Source: Butyricimonas sp. Marseille-P3923 (GTDB lineage Bacteria; Bacteroidota; Bacteroidia; Bacteroidales; Marinifilaceae). Taken from it: a DNA stretch of 64,000 nt. Numbering within the stretch: position 1 is the first letter of the stretch; each line of letters begins with the position of its first letter. The stretch lies in NCBI RefSeq assembly GCF_900184685.1, contig NZ_FXXL01000003.1:1-64000 (forward strand), in the 5' to 3' direction. Position numbers and translations under genes: made by a program. A model generated the notes under the pieces. It was given only the letters and a program-made list of their open reading frames with translations. It made no database searches and was not told the DNA's origin. Positions 52,373 to 61,489 of this stretch are shown one piece after another.

Positions 52373-52403
52373 ATTCACCCATTTTCGATTTTGCTGGTCT
52401 GTC
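52373..52403 (+). promoter_or_regulatory. Putative ECF-sigma promoter of the fecR-susCD operon (system 2)
   Basis: ATTCACCC at 52373-52380 and TCTGTC at 52398-52403, with 17 bases between TTCACCC and TCTGTC. It is the inverted second copy of the element at 51690-51720 and ends 16 bases before the fecR start. Differences from the first copy are confined to the spacer. Confidence 0.65.
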
Positions 52404-52419
52404 TATACAAAATCGGAAA

Positions 52420-53613
52420 ATGATGAATAATTCGGATGTATATATAGAAGCGTTAGTGGCGGGTTTTTTCTCGGGGAATTTGGACGAACGGGAAACCGGG
52501 GAACTCTTGGCTTGGGTAAAGGAAAGCAAGAAGCACGAGGTCCTTTTTAAGAAAAGGATGCGTGAATTATATGCGTTGCAAGTTGCCGGGGAGTGGAATA
52601 CAATCGATACCGGAATAGCGAGAAATAAAGTTTTTCGAAAATTACATCGTACTCGAAAATTGTGGCGTATGTGGGGGACGGCTGCAGCGGTTGTCGTGTT
52701 GTTATTTTTATCAGTAGTTCTGTATTGGCGGGAGAGGGCTGGGGATGTGTTCGTTCAGGAAAAGGTATTTTCCGAATTGGTACAGCGACAGGGCAGGCGG
52801 CAGGCGATTTTATCTATCGGTACGGAGAAGAAGGTGATATTAAACGCTACTGTAAAGAAGGCGATACTTACAGATTCTTGTAGCCATATTTTCATGGATG
52901 ATAGTTGTATGATGCGTTACGAGAGGATGCGTGCGCACGATGCGCACGAGGTACGGGTGCATACTTTGGAAGTCCCCCAGGGGAGTGAATTTCGTTTGAC
53001 CTTGAGTGACGGAACCCGGGTTTGGATGAATGCCGGGTCGAAGTTGTGTTACCCGGAGTATTTCGATGGGGAAAAGCGAGAAGTAATTTTGGCGGGTGAG
53101 GCTTATTTTGAGGTTGAGCATGATGCGGAAGTTCCTTTCATCGTGAAAACGGCGGATATGGATATCACGGTTTTGGGGACAAGTTTTGACGTGAAAGCTT
53201 ATCCCGAGGATGAGTACGTGATAACGACTTTAGCAACTGGCAAGATCAAGCAAAAGTATGTTGCTAGTGGTGAAGAAATTGTATTGAGCCCCTCGGAGCA
53301 AGCTGTTTATATGAAAAGCAACGGGCTTTTGAAGACGGAGCGGGTGGACGTGGGAGAGGCGATCGGTTGGAAGAACGGACGGGTTGTCATGAAGAATAAA
53401 CCGTTGAAGGAAATTTTTAAGGAACTTGCGAGATGGTATGACTTTGAGGTGGAGTATAAAAATGATCGTTTACAAGATACGCGTTTCTATTTGAATATGG
53501 ATCGGTACGATGATATCAAGATGGTATTGGAAAAATTACAGAAGACCAACGGGGTTAAATTTATTTTTTACGGGCGAAAGATATTCGTGTATGATGATAC
53601 AATTTTAAAATAA
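52420..53613 (+). CDS. FecR-family anti-sigma factor (system 2)
   Basis: A 397-residue membrane protein: cytoplasmic N-terminal domain, membrane helix about 84-104 (LWRMWGTAAAVVVLLFLSVV), FecR domain (VPQGSEFRLTLSDGTRVWMN, ILAGEAYFEVEHDAEVPFIV) and C-terminal DUF4974 (FKELARWYDFEVEYKNDRLQ). It should sequester the adjacent ECF sigma factor and respond to the STN domain of the downstream SusC. ATG at 52420 or 52423 are both possible. Confidence 0.93.
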   Translation: MMNNSDVYIEALVAGFFSGNLDERETGELLAWVKESKKHEVLFKKRMRELYALQVAGEWNTIDTGIARNKVFRKLHRTRKLWRMWGTAAAVVVLLFLSVVLYWRERAGDVFVQEKVFSELVQRQGRRQAILSIGTEKKVILNATVKKAILTDSCSHIFMDDSCMMRYERMRAHDAHEVRVHTLEVPQGSEFRLTLSDGTRVWMNAGSKLCYPEYFDGEKREVILAGEAYFEVEHDAEVPFIVKTADMDITVLGTSFDVKAYPEDEYVITTLATGKIKQKYVASGEEIVLSPSEQAVYMKSNGLLKTERVDVGEAIGWKNGRVVMKNKPLKEIFKELARWYDFEVEYKNDRLQDTRFYLNMDRYDDIKMVLEKLQKTNGVKFIFYGRKIFVYDDTILK

Positions 53614-53620
53614 ATCAAAA

Positions 53621-53664
53621 CAGGAGGGATTAGGGCTCCCTCCTGAAAACATCAAAAGATGTTT
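53621..53664 (+). promoter_or_regulatory. Hairpin pair between fecR and susC (system 2)
   Basis: Perfect 9-bp stem CAGGAGGGA/TCCCTCCTG with a 7-base loop (53621-53645), no T-run, then a second stem AAACATC-AAAA-GATGTTT (53647-53664). susC starts at 53685. Same arrangement as 35402-35464 with different stem sequences. Confidence 0.65.
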
Positions 53665-53684
53665 AACTAAAATCAAACAAAAGT

Positions 53685-56600
53685 ATGAAAAAAAACAGGA
53701 TTAATGTTTTTCGCGAGCGACGAAAAACGGAATGGATGTTATCTAAACTTAGGGGGCTATCCCTGCTTATTTTGATGGTGGTCGGTTTCTTGTCGACGTA
53801 TGGGCAAACGCAGCGTGTTTCTTTGCGTTTGGAAAATGAATCTCTCGTGAAGGTGTTATCCGAGATCGAGAGGCTTTCGAATTATTCTTTTGTTTTTAAG
53901 ATGGAAGACGTGGAGAACGTTGTCCATTTGACCGTTCGGGCAGAGAACAAGATAGTGAAAGAAATTTTGGATTCTTGTTTGTTGAACTCCGGGTTGAGTT
54001 ATTTGCAGGAAAATAATTTAATCATTATCAAGAAAATGGCTCCCAAAGTGAAGTCTGTTGTCGTTACCGGAGTGGTGAAAGATGAACAAGGTTACTCCAT
54101 TCCGGGGGTTACCGTGTTAATTATGGGGACGAGTCTCGGAACGGTGACCGACGAGGATGGAAAATTTGAATTGGAATTTAACGAGGGGCAAAAGATTGTG
54201 TTGCGGTTTTCTTTTATAGGGATGAAAACGAAAGAAATCGTTTATTCCGGACAAAAGAATATCGAGGTTGTGTTGGAAGAGAATGTTACCGAGATGAATG
54301 AGGTCGTTGTTACCGGATATCAGGTGATTGACCGGAAGAAATTGACGAGTGCGGTGAGTTCTGTAAAAGCGAAAGATATCATGGTTCAAGGTGTGATGTC
54401 TATTGACCAGATGCTGAAGGGGCGTATTCCGGATATGATGATGACAACTAATTCCGGGGAGGTGGGAGTAGTACCTCGAATCCGGATCAGGGGGACTTCC
54501 ACGTTGATCGGGAACCGGGAGCCCCTTTGGGTGGTGGATGGTATCGTGCTGAACGATCCGGTACCTATTTCTCCGGAGGAACTGAATGACCCGGATTACG
54601 TGAACCGCATCGGTAATGCGATAGCCGGGCTTAATCCTCAGGATATTGACCGTATCGACGTGTTGAAAGATGCTTCTGCGACAGCCTTGTACGGGACGAA
54701 GGCCGCGAACGGGGTGATCGTGATTACCACGAAGAAAGGGCACGTGGGGAATATCTTGGTACGGTACAACGCGACAGGTACTTTCAAATTGCGTCCCCGT
54801 TACACGGATCGCAAAGTTAATGTCATGAATTCCAAGCAAAGAGTCGATTTTTCCAAGGATTTGGTCGCGAATCATCATGTTTACCCCTCGGATATGCCTC
54901 AGGTGGGGTACGAGGGATTGATTACCCAAATGTACCAGAGAGTTGTTTCTGGGGATGAGTTCACGCGAAAAGTGAAAGACTTGGAGAGGATGAACACGGA
55001 TTGGTTCAAGATATTGACGGAGGATGCTTTCTCTCATCAACATACGATTAGTTTATCCGGCGGAAGTGAACAATTACGTTACTATGCTTCAATCGGGTAC
55101 GCTATTGATAATGATGTTATTAAAGGTGCTAATAACGAGCGTTATACGGCTAGTTTAAATTTCGATGCTCATTTTTCGGATTGCTTTACGCTGGCTTTAA
55201 GTTTGTTGGGAAATGTCAGTTCCAGAAAATATAATCAATCGGGAATTAACGTGATAGATTATGCTTACACGACAAGCCGATGCATTCCGGCGTATGACGA
55301 AAAAGGTCGCTATTATTATAAGCCTAGTTCGACAGACTATAACTTCAATATTTTGAATGAATTGGAGAATAGTCATTCTAATCAGGAGGCTTCCGGTTTT
55401 ACTTGCAACGCGAATTTGAATTATCGTGTCACGGACTGGCTGAACGCTCAAGCTATTTTGTCTTATTCCACGTCAAATACAGAGCAGGAAGGCTATTGGT
55501 CGGACAAAACAAATTATGTTGCAAATATGCGCGGTTCCGAGTATGGGGTAGAGCCTCCTAAAGGTGAATACACGCATTCCCTATGCCCGTACGGGGGTGA
55601 ATTGACAAAGATTTATGACCGTAATAACTCGTACACGGCACGTTTGCAGTTGGATATGAACAAGAGTTTCGGTGAGAATTTCCAGCATAATATCGTGACT
55701 AATCTGGGATTTGAGGCTTCTTCCACGCGTGCCCATGGCTACAATCGTGTAGAACGGGGGTATTACGAGGAACGGGGCAAGCAGTTTGCCGCCGATGTGA
55801 ATATTGATGATTATCCCGCTTACAAGAGTTGGCTGGGAAACAACTATCCCTCGATTTCGGATAATTTGTCTAATTTGATCGCGGCTTATATATCCGTGTC
55901 TTACACGTACAATAATTTGTTCACGTTGAATGCTAACACCCGTATCGACGGGTCTAATAAATTCGGGGACAGGAGTAACGAGAAGTTATTGCCGATCTGG
56001 TCTGTGTCCGGTTCGTATAATATTTCGGAGCACATGAATATGGCTCCCCGATGGGTTAGTAATTTGGCATTACGGTTGTCTTATGGTTTTCAAGGAAATA
56101 TGTTGGACGGACAATCTCCGGTGATGATATTGAAAAAACTTCCGCTAAACGCTCACTACAACGAGTTGATGTCTAAGGTGGAAGTATACCCGAATCCGAG
56201 TTTGAAATGGGAAAAAACGAGTTCATTTAACGTGGGATTGGATTTCGGCTTGTTTAATAACGCGTTGCAAGTGAACACGTCTTACTATTATAAATTAACG
56301 AAAGATGCTTTCATGAACAGGACGGTGTCTTCTGTCAACGGGCGGAAGTCTTACGTGATTAATTCCGGGGAGATTCGGAATAGCGGTTACAGCGTAGATG
56401 TTTCGTTATCTCCGGTTTCTACGGATAATTTCAGGTGGACGTTGTCAACTTCTTTTTCTCAGGTATTTAATGAAATGAATACCGTGCCCGGTGCGGAAGA
56501 GTATGAACTGGATGATTTCCTGTCCGGGAATGCATTGACGAAAGGTCACGCTGTCGGTACATTCTATTCATATAAATTTTTAGGTTTGAATCCCGTGGAC

Positions 56601-57260
56601 GGAGGTCCGATGTTCGATACGATGCAGGAGAGAAAAGAGGAGTTAATTGGTAAAAGTAAGTATGACGTGTTCACGACCATTTTGACTCCTTCCGGTCAGC
56701 GTGACCCGAAAATACAAGGCGGGCTTAATAATAGTTTCCGTTACAAGAGTCTTCGTTTGAATATATCTTTCAATTATAGTTTGGGGTCTAAGGTGCGTTT
56801 GTTCAAATTATACGATAACGGGATCGAGTTTAGTGCGTTGGAAAATGTAAACAAGGATTTAACCAAGAGGTGGAGAAACCCGGGGGACGAGCGTTACACG
56901 AATATTCCTTGTATGGTTAATGCAACGACGGGGGCGAGTAAACGGTATGGTGCTAATGTGATCGTGGGGGAGAATATTATGGTGGGAGAGAACGCGTGGA
57001 CCATGTACAACTATGGTAGTCAACGGGTGGTAAGTGGAAATTATCTTCAGTGTCAGGACTTGAGCCTCACATATGATGTACCCGAGAAATGGTTGAATCG
57101 AATCGGGTTGACCAGTTTGTCTGTTACTGCTTCGACCTCGAACGTGTTCACAATCTGTTCTTCAAAACTGAAAGGTCAAGCTCCGACACAGAGTGGATTC
57201 GCTGAAATCCAATTATCGGACAGACCGGCGTTTTCGTTGGGATTGAATGTTGCATTTTAA
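53685..57260 (+). CDS. SusC/RagA-type TonB-dependent outer membrane transporter (system 2)
   Basis: A 1191-residue outer-membrane transporter with signal peptide (GLSLLILMVVGFLSTYGQ), STN domain (VSLRLENESLVKVLSEIERL), carboxypeptidase-D-like repeat (VKDEQGYSIPGVTVLIMGTS), the SusC motif EMNEVVVTGYQVIDRKKLTS, plug (DPQDID-like stretch INPQDIDRIDVLKDASATAL read as LNPQDIDRIDVLKDASATAL) and a 22-strand-type barrel ending in FSLGLNVAF with a terminal phenylalanine. Its STN domain couples it to the FecR protein two genes upstream of its partner susD. Confidence 0.95.
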   Translation: MKKNRINVFRERRKTEWMLSKLRGLSLLILMVVGFLSTYGQTQRVSLRLENESLVKVLSEIERLSNYSFVFKMEDVENVVHLTVRAENKIVKEILDSCLLNSGLSYLQENNLIIIKKMAPKVKSVVVTGVVKDEQGYSIPGVTVLIMGTSLGTVTDEDGKFELEFNEGQKIVLRFSFIGMKTKEIVYSGQKNIEVVLEENVTEMNEVVVTGYQVIDRKKLTSAVSSVKAKDIMVQGVMSIDQMLKGRIPDMMMTTNSGEVGVVPRIRIRGTSTLIGNREPLWVVDGIVLNDPVPISPEELNDPDYVNRIGNAIAGLNPQDIDRIDVLKDASATALYGTKAANGVIVITTKKGHVGNILVRYNATGTFKLRPRYTDRKVNVMNSKQRVDFSKDLVANHHVYPSDMPQVGYEGLITQMYQRVVSGDEFTRKVKDLERMNTDWFKILTEDAFSHQHTISLSGGSEQLRYYASIGYAIDNDVIKGANNERYTASLNFDAHFSDCFTLALSLLGNVSSRKYNQSGINVIDYAYTTSRCIPAYDEKGRYYYKPSSTDYNFNILNELENSHSNQEASGFTCNANLNYRVTDWLNAQAILSYSTSNTEQEGYWSDKTNYVANMRGSEYGVEPPKGEYTHSLCPYGGELTKIYDRNNSYTARLQLDMNKSFGENFQHNIVTNLGFEASSTRAHGYNRVERGYYEERGKQFAADVNIDDYPAYKSWLGNNYPSISDNLSNLIAAYISVSYTYNNLFTLNANTRIDGSNKFGDRSNEKLLPIWSVSGSYNISEHMNMAPRWVSNLALRLSYGFQGNMLDGQSPVMILKKLPLNAHYNELMSKVEVYPNPSLKWEKTSSFNVGLDFGLFNNALQVNTSYYYKLTKDAFMNRTVSSVNGRKSYVINSGEIRNSGYSVDVSLSPVSTDNFRWTLSTSFSQVFNEMNTVPGAEEYELDDFLSGNALTKGHAVGTFYSYKFLGLNPVDGGPMFDTMQERKEELIGKSKYDVFTTILTPSGQRDPKIQGGLNNSFRYKSLRLNISFNYSLGSKVRLFKLYDNGIEFSALENVNKDLTKRWRNPGDERYTNIPCMVNATTGASKRYGANVIVGENIMVGENAWTMYNYGSQRVVSGNYLQCQDLSLTYDVPEKWLNRIGLTSLSVTASTSNVFTICSSKLKGQAPTQSGFAEIQLSDRPAFSLGLNVAF

Positions 57261-57272
57261 ATTTGATGAGTT

Positions 57273-58790
57273 ATGATACGGATATTTACGATTGGAATAA
57301 TACTATTGTTGACGGTATCTTGTTCTGGCTTTTTGAAAGATTACTCACAGGATTTGGCGTATGTGCATTCATACACGGATCTGGACGAATTGTTGATTGG
57401 TGGTGCTTATCTGGCACCTGATTTTACGAGTCTGGAGGGGGTGACGCCTTACGTGCATTTGATGGCAGACGAAATACGAGAGAATATAGAGGATGCGAAT
57501 GGTTTCGGTTCGGACTTGAATACACACGGGAGAGATAAATATTTCGGCTACTACACGTGGCAAAAACGAGTTGACCTTGGAATTGATAATTTGGAGAAAG
57601 TGAACCAGAGTTTAGATTGGCAATGTTTTTATGAACGTATCAACGTTGCCAACATGATTATCGCGGGAATCGCAGACCAGAAAGCGTCTAACGAAGAAGA
57701 GGAAGCCGATATAGCCCGCATACGGGGCGAGGCTTATTTTTTACGAGGTGTTTATTATTTTTGGTTGGTGAATCTTTACGGGAAGCCATATACAGCATCA
57801 ACGGCATCAACTGATCCGGCAGTACCTTTAAAAACGACGGAATACGTGGAAGATAAGAAATTTACCCGTAATAGTGTTCAAGAGGTGTTCGATCAGGTGA
57901 TTAAGGATCTGGATGAAGCGGAGAAAAGTTTGGAGAAAGCGGTGCATAAGTCTATTTTCCGTGCGGACATTACGGCGGCGTACTTGTTGAAAAGTCGGGT
58001 TTACCTTTATATGCGCGATTGGGAGAAGGCGAAGTTTTATGCTGAAAAAGTATTGGAGAATAATAATAGTTTGGTTGATCTCAATACATTCCCGGCAAAA
58101 GGGAAGTTTTTGGATGACGATTGTGCGGAGATAATTTTTTCAACCGGCAATAATTGGTTAGGACTGAATACTACTATGCAGCAGAAAGGAATGAGTACTT
58201 CACAAGATTTGATAGATGCGTTACAAGAGAACGAAAATGATTTGCGTTTTAATATATTTTTGTCGAAGGATTATCCTCCTTATTATCCTTGTAATAAATA
58301 CGAGGGATACGGGGGAAATATATCTGATGTATGCGTGTACAGGACGGCGGAGGCTTACTTGAATCTGGCGGAAGCGTGTGCTTACTTGAATGATGAAGGC
58401 GGGGCTCGCGAAACGCTGAACGCTCTTAGAAAGTGTCGCATTCATGAAGATTATGAAGTCACTTCTTCTGGTAAAGCGTTGATGGAGGATATTCGGAATG
58501 AACGTTATCGCGAACTGTGTTTCGAGGGACACCGGTGGTATGATTTGAGGCGTTATAGCGTGTGCGAGCAGTACCCGTTGGAAAAGGTCTTGCGTAATAC
58601 ATACACGACATTCCTATATGATTATGACGTGTATAAGAATATTCCCCAGCAAACGTTCGTGTACAAGTTGAAACCCGGTGATCCGGCTTATGTTCTGCCT
58701 ATCCCGAGAGAGGTTTTGGAATTTGATGAATTGATGAATGATAATCCTCGAAATGATAGAGGTGTAGCTGAAACTATAAATTATAATTAA
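57273..58790 (+). CDS. SusD/RagB-type outer membrane lipoprotein (system 2)
   Basis: A 505-residue SusD-family lipoprotein (lipobox LLTVSC near residue 17). Family stretches: IARIRGEAYFLRGVYYFWLV and NLYGKPY, TAEAYLNLAEACAYLNDEGG, and the C-terminal LCFEGHRWYDLRRY and VLPIPREVLEFDELMNDNPR. Directly downstream of susC 2. Ligand unknown. Confidence 0.95.
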   Translation: MIRIFTIGIILLLTVSCSGFLKDYSQDLAYVHSYTDLDELLIGGAYLAPDFTSLEGVTPYVHLMADEIRENIEDANGFGSDLNTHGRDKYFGYYTWQKRVDLGIDNLEKVNQSLDWQCFYERINVANMIIAGIADQKASNEEEEADIARIRGEAYFLRGVYYFWLVNLYGKPYTASTASTDPAVPLKTTEYVEDKKFTRNSVQEVFDQVIKDLDEAEKSLEKAVHKSIFRADITAAYLLKSRVYLYMRDWEKAKFYAEKVLENNNSLVDLNTFPAKGKFLDDDCAEIIFSTGNNWLGLNTTMQQKGMSTSQDLIDALQENENDLRFNIFLSKDYPPYYPCNKYEGYGGNISDVCVYRTAEAYLNLAEACAYLNDEGGARETLNALRKCRIHEDYEVTSSGKALMEDIRNERYRELCFEGHRWYDLRRYSVCEQYPLEKVLRNTYTTFLYDYDVYKNIPQQTFVYKLKPGDPAYVLPIPREVLEFDELMNDNPRNDRGVAETINYN

Positions 58791-58802
58791 AGACAGAGAG
58801 TT

Positions 58803-59747
58803 ATGTATCGAATATTGGGTTTTATAATATTGGGACTGTTAGGTGTCGCTTGCCAGAAAGAAGGTAATTTAGTATCCGGTGAAGGTATCGAGAACTATTT
58901 TGAAGTCCCGGGTACGGCTATGGATGAGGAGTCCGTGTTGCGACGGGAATTTCAGAAAGAAACGGGTAGCTATTTACTATTTAACGATACTCTGCGGAAA
59001 GAATTTCTGGGGAGGGACGAAGACGGTTTTCCGCGATATTCTTTTGAAACGGTTGAGTTGGGATATGGCATTCTCTCTTCCTCCATGGATAAGTTCACGT
59101 TCCATTATTTGGAGAATATGGAAATAAAGAGAGCTGGCGTGAGTTTTGTAAAAGAACGTTTGTTGGCTTTGATGGATAAATCATTGGCTCCTTATTCGTT
59201 TTTGCTAGTGAATACGATTTTACAATACCCGTTTTATTTAGAGGAAGGGATGGAAGCAAGTGAAGGTTTTTATGGAGAAGGTTATCCTATAAATTTTTAT
59301 TCCGGAACCCGATGTATGGCGATTTCAATGGGGGATATCTTGGGTATGGACGACGAGGAACAGGTTGGTTTTCTGAAAGAGATCATGATTGCGATGGTTA
59401 GTAATATGTTGACAGCTCGTCCTTCTGTATTGCTTGATTTTTATGCCCCGGGAAAAGATTATTACGATAAATCGGGCTATATGTATGAGTTATTTCCTGA
59501 TCTTTATATTAACGATTTGCGAGAGTTGGGCTTTATTACCGGTTCGCTGGAATATGATGAGGACTATTGGGATTATCGTGTTCAATTTCCATCAGAAAAA
59601 GAAGATGTTCTTAGTTTTATGGAGGTAATGTTCGGGGACGAAGATGTATTTTTGGAAGAAAATGCAGCTTATCCGATTGTTATCGAGAAGTATAATTTAT
59701 TAAAGAAGGTGGTGACGGATTTGGGAATTCATTTGGAAATGTTTTAA
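58803..59747 (+). CDS. Lipoprotein related to Peptidase_Mx1-type metallopeptidases, metal site lost
   Basis: A 314-residue lipoprotein (lipobox LLGVAC near residue 17). Its C-terminal half (LRELGFITGSLEYDEDYWDY, DVLSFMEVMFGDEDVFL, IVIEKYNLLKKVVTDLGIHL) follows the pattern of the putative zinc-binding metallopeptidases common next to susCD genes. Where those have an HExxH-type motif, this protein reads EQVGFLKEIMIAMVSNMLTA with no histidine. If the relation is right, it is a non-catalytic member retained in the operon. I am only moderately sure of the family. Confidence 0.55.
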   Translation: MYRILGFIILGLLGVACQKEGNLVSGEGIENYFEVPGTAMDEESVLRREFQKETGSYLLFNDTLRKEFLGRDEDGFPRYSFETVELGYGILSSSMDKFTFHYLENMEIKRAGVSFVKERLLALMDKSLAPYSFLLVNTILQYPFYLEEGMEASEGFYGEGYPINFYSGTRCMAISMGDILGMDDEEQVGFLKEIMIAMVSNMLTARPSVLLDFYAPGKDYYDKSGYMYELFPDLYINDLRELGFITGSLEYDEDYWDYRVQFPSEKEDVLSFMEVMFGDEDVFLEENAAYPIVIEKYNLLKKVVTDLGIHLEMF

Positions 59748-59759
59748 TAGGAAGTAATT

Positions 59760-60446
59760 ATGAGAAATAGATATATAATAGTTATTGCATTGTTTCTTCT
59801 GGCAGTTGGTGCGTGTGATGATAACGAGAGCGTTTTGCCCCGGGTCTTACCAAGTGAGGAGGGTAATTTTACGGATCAACGAGATGGTAGTGTGTATCAT
59901 TGGGTACGTTATGGTGATCTGGAATGGATGACCGAAAATATGCGGGTGGAGGTGGAAAACGGTGAGAGCCAAATTTACTCTGAAATTCAGATTACCCCGG
60001 AGGAGAGGAAGGACCAAGAAGCCCAGAATTGTATAAAATACGGGTATTTATATGATTATGAGGCTGCTCAAGAAGCCGTGCCGGAAGGATGGCGGATACC
60101 TACTGATGAGGATTGGCAAAAGTTGGAGAAGCTGATGGGAATGTCCGAAAGTGAATTGTCCGTGTTCGGGTGGAGAGGCGACCGACAAGGTGAAATGTTG
60201 CAACAGAAAGAGATGTTATGGTTGCGTCCCGGCGGGTTTGTAAACTATGAGGATAAGTCGTTTGGAAGTTATACTCCTGATTTTCTCGGTTTTTATGGTT
60301 TTTTCTGGTCATCCTCAGAAGATACGGGAAAACAGAAAGCAATAATATACAGGCAAATATGTTACAATACGTCCCAGATCGGACGTTTCAGTACATTGCC
60401 TGAAAAATTATTGAGTGTACGTTGCGTGAGAGACGTTTCTAAATAG
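59760..60446 (+). CDS. FISUMP-domain lipoprotein
   Basis: A 228-residue lipoprotein (lipobox LAVGAC near residue 19). DGSVYHWVRYGDLEWMTENM, YGYLYDYEAAQEAVPEGWRI and PTDEDWQKLEKLMG are the hallmarks of the Fibrobacter succinogenes major paralogous (FISUMP) domain, and the C-terminal FFWSSSEDTG and LSVRCVRD complete it. Likely surface-exposed; molecular role unknown. Last gene of the second SusCD operon. Confidence 0.85.
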   Translation: MRNRYIIVIALFLLAVGACDDNESVLPRVLPSEEGNFTDQRDGSVYHWVRYGDLEWMTENMRVEVENGESQIYSEIQITPEERKDQEAQNCIKYGYLYDYEAAQEAVPEGWRIPTDEDWQKLEKLMGMSESELSVFGWRGDRQGEMLQQKEMLWLRPGGFVNYEDKSFGSYTPDFLGFYGFFWSSSEDTGKQKAIIYRQICYNTSQIGRFSTLPEKLLSVRCVRDVSK

Positions 60447-60469
60447 TAAAGTGTAATGAGGGATCCGAT

Positions 60470-60500
60470 TGGGAGAGTTTTTTAACTCTCCCAGGGTTTC
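60470..60500 (+). terminator. Hairpin terminator of SusCD operon 2
   Basis: Ten-base-pair stem (TGGGAGAGTT / AACTCTCCCA, loop TTTT) right after the FISUMP gene, followed by a moderately T-rich stretch (GGGTTTCTATTTG). It separates the operon from the ABC transporter genes. Confidence 0.65.
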
Positions 60501-60551
60501 TATTTGTGATTAAAAACATATTCGGGAATAAAAAATGTAAAGATGTATTGT

Positions 60552-61478
60552 ATGGAAGAACCTATTGTTTTAGTGAAAAATTTATCTCATCGTTATTCGG
60601 TTCAATGGGCGATTAAAGATATAAATTTTGAAATTAATAAAAGCGGTGTTTACGGTTTGCTCGGTTCTAACGGAGCGGGGAAATCAACCACGATGAATAT
60701 CATGTGTGGTGTGCTAAAGCCGACTCAAGGTGAGGTGTTTATCAGGGGTATTAATTTGCGCAAGCATCCGGTTGAGGCGAGAAGGCATAACGGTTTTTTG
60801 CCCCAGAAACCTCCTTTACAGGTGGAATTAACCGTTAAAGAATATTTGACGTATTGTGCTAATTTACGACAAATTCCTTCCAAGATGATCCCTGGAGCTG
60901 TTTCGGAAGTCATGGCTCAATGCGGTATCGAACATTTCCAAAAACGCTTGCTGCGGAATTTGTCCGGGGGATACCAGCAGCGCGTGGGGATTGCTCAAGC
61001 GATTATCCATAAACCGGAATTGGTGGTGTTGGACGAGCCGACAAATGGGTTGGACCCGAACCAGATCGTGGAAGTCAGGCATTTGATTAAGGAGATTGCC
61101 CGGGAGCGTACTGTACTTCTTTCAACTCATATATTGTCGGAAGTGCAAGCCGCTTGCGATTATATCCGGATGATCGAGCATGGTCACGTGGTTTTTTCCG
61201 GTACGGTGGAAGAGTTTAATAATTACGTGGCATCGGATACCTTGTGTGTAACGTTTGCCAATGAAGTGAAACCGGAAGATTTGGAAGCCTTACCGCAAAT
61301 CCGGAAAGTGGAAGTTGAAGATAAAAATAAATACCGTGTTCGATTTGAGGAAGGGAATGAAGCTATTCATCAAATTGTGGAAATGAGTGTGGTTCAAAAT
61401 TGGGAATTGAGAGAAATATACGTGGAAAAAACTTCAATGGATACTGTTTTCGCGGAATTGTCTAAAAATAATAAATAA
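60552..61478 (+). CDS. ABC transporter ATP-binding protein (GldA-like)
   Basis: A 308-residue ATPase: Walker A GLLGSNGAGKSTTMN (about 34-48), Q-loop in HNGFLPQKPPLQ, signature NLSGGYQQRVGIAQA, Walker B LVVLDEPTNGLDPNQI and switch histidine in LLSTHILSEVQ. It resembles GldA-type and multidrug-type exporters of the ABC-2 class. I use ATG 60552 (MEEPIVLVKNLSH); an ATG at 60543 adds three residues. It is followed after 11 bases by its fused permease. Confidence 0.93.
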   Translation: MEEPIVLVKNLSHRYSVQWAIKDINFEINKSGVYGLLGSNGAGKSTTMNIMCGVLKPTQGEVFIRGINLRKHPVEARRHNGFLPQKPPLQVELTVKEYLTYCANLRQIPSKMIPGAVSEVMAQCGIEHFQKRLLRNLSGGYQQRVGIAQAIIHKPELVVLDEPTNGLDPNQIVEVRHLIKEIARERTVLLSTHILSEVQAACDYIRMIEHGHVVFSGTVEEFNNYVASDTLCVTFANEVKPEDLEALPQIRKVEVEDKNKYRVRFEEGNEAIHQIVEMSVVQNWELREIYVEKTSMDTVFAELSKNNK

Positions 61479-61489
61479 AAGAGTGGTGT

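Noticed and set aside
51690-52403. Invertible DNA segment carrying sigma gene 2 between inverted repeats
   Set aside because: The two 31-bp copies are imperfect (27/31), the mismatches lie in a promoter spacer, each copy sits at the promoter position of its neighbour gene, and no recombinase is nearby. Shared promoter is the simpler reading.
54117-55043. Minus-strand open frame of 308 codons inside susC 2
   Set aside because: Opposite strand of a full SusC gene with all motifs; no plausible start context or homology.
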